Source of the DNA: an uncultured Dorea sp.
GTDB taxonomy: Bacteria > Bacillota > Clostridia > Lachnospirales > Lachnospiraceae
NCBI GenBank assembly: GCA_910578455.1
Contig: CAJTQA010000003.1
Location: forward strand, 1-64,000
DNA: 64,000 nucleotides
Direction of reading: 5' to 3'
Shown: piece by piece, positions 35,849 to 43,490 of the stretch
How the letters are laid out: every line of letters starts with the position of its first letter
Position numbering within the stretch: position 1 is the first letter of the stretch
Notes under the pieces: model-generated
Database searches by the model: none
Told to the model about the DNA's origin: nothing
Seen by the model: the letters and a program-made list of their open reading frames with translations, nothing else
Translations under genes and position numbers: made by a program

Positions 35849-35954
35849 GGATTTGTGCTGAGGAGGCGTATTTTCTTCTTGACAAATCGCTTCCTTGTGA
35901 TACAATATAGCTAAGAACATTGCAATGCAAGGTAGACGGAAAAGGAGAATGGTT

Positions 35955-36656
35955 ATGGGCATATTTTACAGCAACTATCGAAAGCTTGTTAAAGAGAATA
36001 ACGACGAACTGTTAAGGCTTCCGAAGCAGGACTGGGAAATTTTTGAACGGATGATGAAGTATATGGCGAGTTTCCGCCTGTCCCGTTTTGAACTGGAAGT
36101 GATAAGAAAAGACCTTATCGGTATGGCGGGGGAGGCGAAACTTGAGGGAATAGAATTTTCCGACAGGCTTGGCATGCCTGAAAAGGAGTTTTGCGACAGG
36201 CTGATTAAGGATGCGGCGAGGCAGGGTGTAATGGAGCGGGCAATCCCTGCTGTGCGGAATGCCATGCTTGTTGTCCTGGGGTTCTATATACTGGAATGGC
36301 TGCTGGAAGGAACCCCGGAGATTTATGGCGTCACAAACAAGCTGCTATTTTTTGGTGGAACTATGGCAGTACTTACATTATTTGACGAATGGAGTAAAGG
36401 CCGGGGGATTTATATAAGTAATCGCTGGAGAAAGATTACCTGGACAGTTTATTCTATGATTCTTTTTTGGGTTATTATTGGGATTGACGATTTTGTCTTT
36501 GAGGATCCGAGCGTCTATTATACAGGCATATTCCCCATAAAGTTTGTGGTAATGGGAAATGGAAAAGTGATTCTTGCTGTTTTGGCAGTTCTTTCGGCAG
36601 CGGTGTATCTCTGGGGAAATTACTACTATGACCGATGCCTGAAAAGATATCTATAG
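35955..36656 (+). CDS. Hypothetical membrane protein
   Basis: 233 residues from ATG 35955 behind AAAGGAG. The N-terminal 90 residues are soluble and helical (DWEIFERMMKYMASFRLSRFELE, IRKDLIGMAGEAKLEG), resembling the HAAS-type helical domains placed before membrane helices in clostridial proteins. Four or five hydrophobic segments follow from about residue 105. The family is not recognised with confidence. It precedes the LexA-controlled repair operon but has no visible link to it. Confidence 0.6.
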   Translation: MGIFYSNYRKLVKENNDELLRLPKQDWEIFERMMKYMASFRLSRFELEVIRKDLIGMAGEAKLEGIEFSDRLGMPEKEFCDRLIKDAARQGVMERAIPAVRNAMLVVLGFYILEWLLEGTPEIYGVTNKLLFFGGTMAVLTLFDEWSKGRGIYISNRWRKITWTVYSMILFWVIIGIDDFVFEDPSVYYTGIFPIKFVVMGNGKVILAVLAVLSAAVYLWGNYYYDRCLKRYL

Positions 36657-36688
36657 GAGTTTTTACAGAACAAAAATTTAAAATAGGG

Positions 36689-36717
36689 TTGACATGAAGA
36701 ACGTTTGTTTGTATAAT
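36689..36717 (+). promoter_or_regulatory. Promoter of the radical-SAM repair operon
   Basis: Consensus TTGACA (36689-36694) and TATAAT (36712-36717) are exactly 17 bp apart. The spacer carries one LexA-like box, and a second lies just after the -10. Confidence 0.88.
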
Positions 36718-36739
36718 TTATTTATCGAACGAACGTTCT
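36698..36739. promoter_or_regulatory. Two LexA (SOS) box-like sites
   Basis: The Gram-positive LexA consensus is CGAAC-N4-GTTCG. Box 2 (36726-36739) reads CGAAC-GAAC-GTTCT, matching 9 of 10 positions. Box 1 (36698-36711) reads AGAAC-GTTT-GTTTG, a weaker match inside the promoter spacer. Their position over a strong promoter of two DNA-repair genes supports SOS control. Confidence 0.8.
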
Positions 36740-36760
36740 TTGTGTTGCGGGGTGGACATT

Positions 36761-38083
36761 ATGAGGATTCAGGAAACAATGACAGTATATGACAAGCTGA
36801 ATATTCTGTCAGATGCCGCGAAATATGACGTGGCATGCACTTCCAGCGGAGTAGACAGGAGCAATGACGGAACTGGGATGGGAAACTGCAAGGCCTGCGG
36901 GATCTGCCACAGCTTTTCGGCGGACGGCAGATGCATTTCCCTCCTCAAGATCCTTTTTACGAACGAATGCATTTATGATTGTAAATATTGCATTAACCGC
37001 AGGAGCAATGATGTGGTGAGGACATCTTTTACTCCGGATGAGATATGTACGCTCACAATGGAGTTTTACCGAAGGAACTATATAGAAGGACTGTTTTTAA
37101 GTTCCGGGGTGCTTGTAAGCCCTGACTATACGATGGAGCTTTTATGCGCGACGCTGCATAAGCTAAGGAAAGAGTGCAATTTCCAGGGGTATATCCATGT
37201 GAAGGCAATTCCCGGGGCAAGCCCGGAGCTGGTGCAAAAGGCCGGTTTCCTGGCCGACCGTATGAGCGTCAACCTTGAACTGCCGACTTCCGAGAGCCTT
37301 AAGCGGCTTGCGCCCCATAAGACTCGAAAGAATATCCTGACGCCTATGCGCCTCGTACAGAACGGAAGGCAGGAGAACAGGCAGGAGCTTGCCCTGTATC
37401 GGAATGCGCCCCAGTTCGTTCCGGCAGGGCAGAGTACCCAGATGATCATCGGGGCGACGCCGGAGTCGGATTACCAGATTATGAAAGTGACGGAATCACT
37501 GTATCAGAAGTTTGAGCTGAAGAGGGTGTTTTATTCGGCCTTCGTCCATGTGAACGAGGATTCGAGCCTTCCGGCGAGGACGGACGGGGGGCCGCCTCTT
37601 CTTCGGGAGCACAGGCTGTATCAGGCGGACTGGCTTCTGCGGTATTATCATTTTCAGGCGGATGAGCTTTTATCAGAGTCCTCGCCGAACTTTAACGTGT
37701 TTTTTGACCCAAAATGCAACTGGGCGTTAAAACATCTGGAACAGTTTCCGGTGGAGGTGAACCGGGCGGATTATAAGCTGCTCCTGCGTGTTCCGGGAAT
37801 CGGCTACCGGTCGGCGGAAAGGATTGTGAAAGCGAGAAGACATGCCGCGCTCGACTTTGACGACCTGAAAAAGATAGGGGTAGTGCTGAAACGGGCGCTC
37901 TATTTCATCACATGCAGGGGCAGGATGATGTATCCAACAAAGATTGAGGAGGATTACATTACAAGGAATCTTTTGAATGTGGGGGAAAGGCTGCCCATGA
38001 ATGTTGTAAATATGGGGTATGAGCAGCTTTCTCTTTTTGATGATGTGAGATTTGACTCAGACAAGGTTGTGCAGATGGGGTGA
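36761..38083 (+). CDS. Putative DNA modification/repair radical-SAM protein (TIGR03916-type)
   Basis: 440 residues from ATG 36761 behind GGGGTGG. The radical-SAM cluster CxxxCxxC is in TNECIYDCKYCINR at about residues 67-80. Two further Cys lie in GNCKACGICHSF. A C-terminal helix-hairpin-helix (LLLRVPGIGYRSAERIVKAR) implies DNA binding. Relatives are paired with the protein that follows, and the pair is annotated as a putative DNA-repair system. The LexA boxes upstream fit SOS induction. Confidence 0.88.
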   Translation: MRIQETMTVYDKLNILSDAAKYDVACTSSGVDRSNDGTGMGNCKACGICHSFSADGRCISLLKILFTNECIYDCKYCINRRSNDVVRTSFTPDEICTLTMEFYRRNYIEGLFLSSGVLVSPDYTMELLCATLHKLRKECNFQGYIHVKAIPGASPELVQKAGFLADRMSVNLELPTSESLKRLAPHKTRKNILTPMRLVQNGRQENRQELALYRNAPQFVPAGQSTQMIIGATPESDYQIMKVTESLYQKFELKRVFYSAFVHVNEDSSLPARTDGGPPLLREHRLYQADWLLRYYHFQADELLSESSPNFNVFFDPKCNWALKHLEQFPVEVNRADYKLLLRVPGIGYRSAERIVKARRHAALDFDDLKKIGVVLKRALYFITCRGRMMYPTKIEEDYITRNLLNVGERLPMNVVNMGYEQLSLFDDVRFDSDKVVQMG

Positions 38084-38092
38084 AAAGCTTTT

Positions 38093-38890
38093 ATGAAGAC
38101 AGTGTATGTTTGCAGCGATACGGTGACAGGGATATTCTCTGCGGTATATGATGCCTGGAGGGCAGGCACAAAGGCGGAAGAGCGCGGGATCGCACTCAGG
38201 GATTGCCTGGAGATGGAGCTGTTCTGCGACTATGTGCAGGTGGAGGAGACAGAGCGGAAGGCAGCGGCTGTAGACGGTATGATACGGAAAAACCTGGGGC
38301 TTTTTGCCTACCGCAATATTTACCAGGCAGTTTTAGCGGCAGACGCGCGCAAGGGGAGCGCAGTGCTCGGAACTTTGCTTGCTGCCAGGAACCTTTCGGA
38401 CAGCAGGAGGATTATGGAGCATTTAAGCTGCCCGGATGTGGGGAAGGTGTTTGAACTGAGCCGTTCAGTAGGGAATGAAGCGCATCTTTTGACAGAGTTT
38501 ATCAGGTTCCGGGAGCTGGAAAGCGGGGTCATGTATTCTCCCATAACGCCGAAAAGCCAGGTGCTAACCTGTCTTGCGCCGCATTTTGCAGACCGGTTTC
38601 CGCTTGAAAACTGGATGATTCACGACAAGACCCATCACGCCTTTGCCGTGCATGAAGCAAGGAAAAGGTGGGTGATCGTGCAGGAGGAGAGAGGAGGAAC
38701 TGACGGAGGCTGCGGGGCTGCGGGAGGCAGGCAGGAGATGTTTGGGCAGATATCGGAGAAGGAGGCAGAGTACGAGGTGCTGTGGAAGAGTTTCTGCAAG
38801 ACCATTGCCATAAAGGAGAGAGAGAATCCGGTGTGCCAGAGGGGGCATCTGCCGCTTTGGTACCGCCCTAACATGACGGAGTTCTGCTAG
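38093..38890 (+). CDS. TIGR03915-family putative DNA repair protein
   Basis: 265 residues, 9 bp after the radical-SAM gene. It begins TVYVCSDTVTGIFSAVYDAW, as family members do. The C-terminus has FADRFPLENWMIHDKTHHAFAVHE, typical of the DUF4130 domain, and ends with PLWYRPNMTEF. The biochemical activity is unproven. Conserved pairing with the radical-SAM partner and the shared LexA-boxed promoter support a joint role in repair of DNA lesions. Confidence 0.88.
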   Translation: MKTVYVCSDTVTGIFSAVYDAWRAGTKAEERGIALRDCLEMELFCDYVQVEETERKAAAVDGMIRKNLGLFAYRNIYQAVLAADARKGSAVLGTLLAARNLSDSRRIMEHLSCPDVGKVFELSRSVGNEAHLLTEFIRFRELESGVMYSPITPKSQVLTCLAPHFADRFPLENWMIHDKTHHAFAVHEARKRWVIVQEERGGTDGGCGAAGGRQEMFGQISEKEAEYEVLWKSFCKTIAIKERENPVCQRGHLPLWYRPNMTEFC

Positions 38891-38945
38891 AGACTATTTT
38901 CTGAAACTGCTGAAAGAAATTTTGGGAAATTTTATGCGTTTTTAA

Positions 38946-38974
38946 TTGACAGAACAGGGGGCGGTATTTATCAT
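38946..38974 (+). promoter_or_regulatory. Promoter of the helicase gene
   Basis: TTGACA (38946-38951) and TATCAT (38969-38974) are 17 bp apart. A transcript start near 38981 makes GTG 38989 nearly leaderless and favours ATG 39013 as the translation start. Confidence 0.65.
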
Positions 38975-39012
38975 TATCCTGTAGCAATGTGAGGTCAGAG
39001 GGAACGGTAGAG

Positions 39013-41403
39013 ATGGAGCAGCCTTGTGTGAGGATTTCGGTACGCAGCCTTGTGGAGTTTATTATGCGTGGCGGAGATATAGACAATCGGATAGCGGGAG
39101 GGGATAAGGATGCCATGCTCCTGGGCGGAAAGATCCACCGCAAGATCCAGAAACGGATGGGTGCAGATTACCGTGCGGAGGTTTCCCTGAAATATGAGAT
39201 ACCCTGCAACGGTTTTGTGCTTTTGCTTGAAGGGCGGGCAGACGGCATTATAGAGACCCCGGCGGGAACGGTGATTGATGAGATCAAAGGGGTTTTTAAG
39301 GAGCTTGACAGTTTGGAGGAACCGATTTTGGTGCATCTTGCACAGGCGAAATGTTATGCCTATATTTACGCAGAGCAGCATGGCTTACAGGAAATCGGGG
39401 TGCAGATGACCTACTGTAATATGGATACGGAAGAGATTAAGCGTTTCCAGTATGTTTTTGGCACGGCGGAACTTAGGCAGTGGTTTTTGGAGCTTGCGGG
39501 AAAGTATGAGAAGTGGGCGAGATATCAGATCAGGTGGAAGGAGAAGCGTGAGAAGTCTATAAAAAAAATAGAATTTCCGTTTGCCTACCGGGAGGGGCAA
39601 AAAGAGCTTGCCTCATCTGTCTATCGGACAATCCTACGTAAGAAAAAACTGTTTATACAGGCGCCGACCGGGGTTGGGAAGACGATGGCCGCAGTATTTC
39701 CTGCAGTAAAAGCTGTCGGGGAAGGCTTGGGGGATAAGATTTTTTACCTTACGGCGAAGACAATCACAAGGACAGTGGCATGGCAGGCTTTTGAGCAGTT
39801 AAAGGAGCAGGCGCTGAGGATGAAAGTCATCGTCCTGACGGCAAAGGAGAAGATCTGTTTCTGCGAGGAGACAAACTGCAATCCGGAGAGCTGCCCGTAT
39901 GCGAAAGGGCACTATGACAGGGTGAATGACGCTGTCTATGAACTGCTTGCGGAATCCGACGAGATCAGCCGGGAAAGGGTGGAAGAGCAGGCGCAGAAGT
40001 GGCAGGTCTGTCCTTATGAGATGAGCCTTGACGTGTCAAGCTGGGCAGATGTCTTAATCTGTGATTACAATTATGTATTTGACCCTAACGCGCACCTCAG
40101 AAGGTTTTTCGGTGAGGGGAACCGCGGGGAATACCTTTTCCTTATCGATGAGGCGCACAATCTTGTGGAGAGGGGAAGGGAGATGTACAGTGCCAGCCTT
40201 TACAAGGAGGATATCCTTAAAGTGAAAAAGCTTGTAAAGGATGAGGACAGAAAACTCGTGAAAAGGCTGGATGACTGCAACAGGCAGCTGCTGGCAATGA
40301 AACGGGAATGTGAAGAGTTTCAGGTGCTGGAGAACATATCGCACCTATATCTTAAGCTCCTTAACCTTATGACGGAGCTGGAGAGGTTCCAGGAGGAACA
40401 CCGGCAGGGGAACAGGATAGCGGAAGAGGCAAAAAAGGAGCTTTTGAATTTTTATTTTGACGTGCGTAATTTTTTGTATATACATGAGCGGCTGGATGAT
40501 GATTATATCATCTATTCGGAACTTGAGGGAAACGGGAAGTTTAAGCTTAAGCTCTTCTGCGTTGATCCGTCCAGAAACCTTCAGGAGTATCTGGATAAAG
40601 GAAACAGCACGGTTTATTTTTCGGCGACCTTGCTTCCTGTCCATTATTATAAAAAGCTTCTCAGCACGGCGAAAGATGACTATGCAGTCTATGCCGAGTC
40701 TCCCTTTGATATTTCAAACCGCCAGCTTTTGCTGGGAGTTGACGTGAGTACAAAGTATACAAGGAGGGGAAAGGAGATGTATCAGAGATACGCCAGGTAT
40801 CTCCTTCTGGCGGCATCTGCAAAAAAAGGGAATTATATTGCCTTTTTCCCGTCCTACCACTTTATGGAGGCAGTGTATGAGGAGTTTATCGGATTTTTAG
40901 AAGATCCTGAGGTAGAGAGACCGGGAACCATATCGGTTGATTATGTGGTGCAGTCCCAGTATATGTCGGAGGAGGCGAGGGAGATATTCCTCGAAAACTT
41001 TGACGAGGAGCGGGAAAACAGCCTGATGGGGTTCTGCGTTATGGGAGGAATCTTTTCTGAGGGGATTGACTTTGCACAGGACCGGCTTATCGGGGCGGTG
41101 ATCATAGGCACGGGATTGCCTCAGGTATGCCGGGAGCGGGAGCTTCTGAAAGAGTATTTTGACTCGAAAGGATACCGTGGATTTGACTATGCTTATCTGT
41201 ATCCTGGTATGAACAAGGTGCTGCAGTCTGCCGGAAGGGTGATACGGACGGACAGTGACAGGGGCGTGATACTTCTTCTGGACGAGAGGTTTCGGGACAG
41301 CCGCTGCAGGGAGGTGTTTCCAAGGGAGTGGAGAGACATAAAGCTGTGCCGCGAAGGGAATGCGGCACAGCTTATGGATGATTTCTGGAAAAGAAGACAA
41401 TGA
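39013..41403 (+). CDS. DinG/XPD-like ATP-dependent DNA helicase with N-terminal nuclease domain
   Basis: 796 residues from ATG 39013; a GTG eight codons earlier is possible. The first 180 residues contain a PD-(D/E)XK-type core (LLEGRADGII, GTVIDEIKGV). The helicase follows: Walker A QAPTGVGKTMAA, a cysteine cluster KICFCEETNCNPESCPYAKG that would hold the XPD-type 4Fe-4S cluster, the DEAH box FLIDEAHNLVE and motif VI QSAGRVIRTDSDRG. It unwinds DNA 5' to 3' in relatives. The fused nuclease suggests joint processing of damaged or recombining DNA. It follows the SOS repair pair but has its own promoter. Confidence 0.9.
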   Translation: MEQPCVRISVRSLVEFIMRGGDIDNRIAGGDKDAMLLGGKIHRKIQKRMGADYRAEVSLKYEIPCNGFVLLLEGRADGIIETPAGTVIDEIKGVFKELDSLEEPILVHLAQAKCYAYIYAEQHGLQEIGVQMTYCNMDTEEIKRFQYVFGTAELRQWFLELAGKYEKWARYQIRWKEKREKSIKKIEFPFAYREGQKELASSVYRTILRKKKLFIQAPTGVGKTMAAVFPAVKAVGEGLGDKIFYLTAKTITRTVAWQAFEQLKEQALRMKVIVLTAKEKICFCEETNCNPESCPYAKGHYDRVNDAVYELLAESDEISRERVEEQAQKWQVCPYEMSLDVSSWADVLICDYNYVFDPNAHLRRFFGEGNRGEYLFLIDEAHNLVERGREMYSASLYKEDILKVKKLVKDEDRKLVKRLDDCNRQLLAMKRECEEFQVLENISHLYLKLLNLMTELERFQEEHRQGNRIAEEAKKELLNFYFDVRNFLYIHERLDDDYIIYSELEGNGKFKLKLFCVDPSRNLQEYLDKGNSTVYFSATLLPVHYYKKLLSTAKDDYAVYAESPFDISNRQLLLGVDVSTKYTRRGKEMYQRYARYLLLAASAKKGNYIAFFPSYHFMEAVYEEFIGFLEDPEVERPGTISVDYVVQSQYMSEEAREIFLENFDEERENSLMGFCVMGGIFSEGIDFAQDRLIGAVIIGTGLPQVCRERELLKEYFDSKGYRGFDYAYLYPGMNKVLQSAGRVIRTDSDRGVILLLDERFRDSRCREVFPREWRDIKLCREGNAAQLMDDFWKRRQ

Positions 41404-41415
41404 AAGATTGTTCCT

Positions 41416-42231
41416 CTAAGCCAGGTTTATCTTTTTCTTCATAATGCCGTAGGTCACAGCGTACAGGACAGCGGTCACCACAAACATGAGAACGCCGGTA
41501 ATGCGGAGTACCTCTAAGACGTAGCCCACTGTGCTGAAATCAGCATTGACGGCATCCGGATTAAAGGTGAAGACAGAACGCAGCGCGCCGGAGCCGAAAA
41601 TGACGAGAGAGATGAAAGAAAGTATGGATTCTGTGAACGATATTACAAAGTAAGCGATTACGGCTCCCAGAACATGGTGGCTTGGAAAGAGCTGGCCAAG
41701 CGCAACGGATGCATAGATCATGACGATGTTTCCGATGGAACCGAATAAGCAGAAGACCAAAAGGGCAATCACTATAGCGGCGGGTGAAATGCTGGCATAT
41801 TCACCTGTGAATCCGGCAGACTGCAACATTTCATCTATAGTAAAATCAAGCATCGCCCTGGAAAGAGGGGCTGAGATTACGATGAAACCGCAGATAAAAG
41901 TTAAGAGGACGTTAATGCATGCCCATATGCTTCCGGAAACTGTCTTTGAGAACAGATGCTGTCCACTGGTAGCCGGCAGAGTATTGGTAAGATACCCTTC
42001 ATCGGAAAACAGATTTTGGTAAAAGCGGATGCCCGCCATTACGGTGGTGCCTGTCATCAGCACTGTGGCAATCATCATAAATAAAAACACCAGGATGAAA
42101 CTGATAAAGGGATTCAGTAAAATCGGCGTAAAGAACCTTATAGCCAGGGCGGATACGATCAGATATCCGTGAAGGGCAAGTAAAAATCGGTTTAAATATT
42201 TTAAGTCGTATTTAATTAGTTTCCTTAACAT
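41416..42231 (-). CDS. ABC-2 type permease
   Basis: 271 residues with six hydrophobic segments, starting MLRKLIKYDLKYLNRFLLALHG. A hallmark of the family is FLTNTLPATSGQHLFSK-like text after helix 2 (here GYLTNTLPATSGQHLFSKTV). It overlaps the ATPase gene by seven bases. It is the membrane half of a second YtrA-type operon. The substrate is unknown. Confidence 0.85.
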   Translation of the reverse strand: MLRKLIKYDLKYLNRFLLALHGYLIVSALAIRFFTPILLNPFISFILVFLFMMIATVLMTGTTVMAGIRFYQNLFSDEGYLTNTLPATSGQHLFSKTVSGSIWACINVLLTFICGFIVISAPLSRAMLDFTIDEMLQSAGFTGEYASISPAAIVIALLVFCLFGSIGNIVMIYASVALGQLFPSHHVLGAVIAYFVISFTESILSFISLVIFGSGALRSVFTFNPDAVNADFSTVGYVLEVLRITGVLMFVVTAVLYAVTYGIMKKKINLA

Positions 42232-42926
42232 CTGAATACCTCCCGGAATAATGTGTCTACAGATTTTCCTTGTTCTTCCCGGATCTCGTCTACGGTAGCA
42301 TTTAAGACAAGCTGTCCCTGTTTCAGGAAAAGCACCCGGTCAAGGACATTCTCAACATCGTGGATGAGATGGGTGGAGAGAAGGATTGTAGCGTTTTCAT
42401 TGTAGTTGCTTAAAATCGTGTTTAAGATATAATCCCGAGCAGCAGGGTCTACGCCGGCGATGGGTTCATCCAGTATATACAGCTCGGCATCCCGGCTCAT
42501 GACGAGGATTAACTGAACTTTTTCCTTTGTGCCCTTGGACAGTGTCTTAAGCCGCGCCTGCTCATCAATCTGCAGATCTGACAACATGAGGCCGGCGCGC
42601 TCCCTGGAAAAGTTCTCGTAGAAATCCGAAAAATAATCAAGCACCTCTGATATCTGCATGGACTCATTCAGATAGGTACGTTCCGGCAGGTAAGAGACAA
42701 TCTTTTTCGTCTCTACGCCCGGAGCCATGCTCTTTATCAGAACCTCTCCTGCCGTAGGTACAAGAAGGCCGTTAATCAGTTTGATCAGGGTAGTCTTTCC
42801 GCTGCCGTTTGGACCGAGGAGCCCGACAATCTGCCCCCGTTCCAAAAAGAGGTTCAGATTATTCAGGGCGTTGTACATCTTGCCGTAGCTTTTTGTGAGA
42901 CCGTGACATTCTAAAATTGACTCCAT
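42225..42926 (-). CDS. ABC transporter ATP-binding protein
   Basis: 233 residues. Walker A is GPNGSGKTTLI at about residue 38, the signature is LSKGTKEKVQLIL, Walker B is LYILDEPIAGVDP and the switch is LSTHLIHD. It pairs with the permease that overlaps it and follows the GntR regulator with a one-base gap. It resembles YtrB/EcsA-type exporters induced by cell-wall-active compounds. Confidence 0.9.
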   Translation of the reverse strand: MESILECHGLTKSYGKMYNALNNLNLFLERGQIVGLLGPNGSGKTTLIKLINGLLVPTAGEVLIKSMAPGVETKKIVSYLPERTYLNESMQISEVLDYFSDFYENFSRERAGLMLSDLQIDEQARLKTLSKGTKEKVQLILVMSRDAELYILDEPIAGVDPAARDYILNTILSNYNENATILLSTHLIHDVENVLDRVLFLKQGQLVLNATVDEIREEQGKSVDTLFREVFRC

Positions 42927-42927
42927 A

Positions 42928-43305
42928 TTAATCGTCCTCCTTTACTGTTTGCTGAATGAGGGAGAGTATCTCCCCCGTTGAAAAACCCAGCCGGTTCATC
43001 TTTTCTAAAAAAGCTCCTATCTGTTCTCGGGCAAGTTCTCCTTTGAGCTGTTCTATCATAGATTTGTCCTCCGTAATCAGCCGCCCGCTGGTTCGCATGG
43101 AATGGACGATGCCGCTGCGCTCCAGCTCGGCGAGTGCTTTCTGCATGGTATTAGGGTTTACGCTTGCCTCAAGCGCCAGTTCCCGTACAGAGGGGAGCCG
43201 GTCACCGGGCTTGTAAGTGCCTGAGATAATGTCAAGCTGTATCCGCTCCATAAGCTGAAGATAGATCGGACGGTTATTGTCTAAGTCCCATGGCATGTAA
43301 TTCAC
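42928..43305 (-). CDS. GntR-family regulator, YtrA subfamily
   Basis: 125 residues. The winged helix lies at about 10-80: PIYLQLMERIQLDIISGTYK, LPSVRELALEASVNPNTMQK, GIVHSMRTSGRLI. The short C-terminus lacks an effector domain. It is the first gene of the operon with an ABC ATPase and permease, and probably acts on the palindrome at 43322. Confidence 0.88.
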   Translation of the reverse strand: MNYMPWDLDNNRPIYLQLMERIQLDIISGTYKPGDRLPSVRELALEASVNPNTMQKALAELERSGIVHSMRTSGRLITEDKSMIEQLKGELAREQIGAFLEKMNRLGFSTGEILSLIQQTVKEDD

Positions 43306-43321
43306 CTCTCTTGTTTCACTA

Positions 43322-43343
43322 TTGTATTAGTGGATTAGTACAA
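43322..43343. promoter_or_regulatory. Candidate GntR/YtrA operator
   Basis: An imperfect palindrome with half-sites TTGTATTAGT and ATTAGTACAA about two bases apart. It lies directly downstream of the -10 box for the reverse-strand operon. Confidence 0.65.
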
Positions 43344-43347
43344 TTGC

Positions 43348-43376
43348 ATTATGACATACTTGCAAAGATATGTCAA
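43348..43376 (-). promoter_or_regulatory. Promoter of the second GntR/ABC operon
   Basis: On the reverse strand TTGACA (43376-43371) and CATAAT (43353-43348) are 17 bp apart. Confidence 0.75.
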
Positions 43377-43416
43377 TATATATCTTGGAAATTGTCATAT
43401 GTCTTAAAAGGAAAGA

Positions 43417-43457
43417 CGGCCGGAACAGCTAATGCCCTAAGGCATGGCTCCCGGCCG
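43417..43457 (-). terminator. Terminator of the flavodiiron gene
   Basis: Outer stem CGGCCGG / CCGGCCG with an inner ATGCC / GGCAT hairpin. A T-rich tail (CTTTCCTTTTAAG) follows on the reverse strand. Confidence 0.75.
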
Positions 43458-43490
43458 CCTGTATTTCTGATATGTCAGAAGGCTGTCCTG

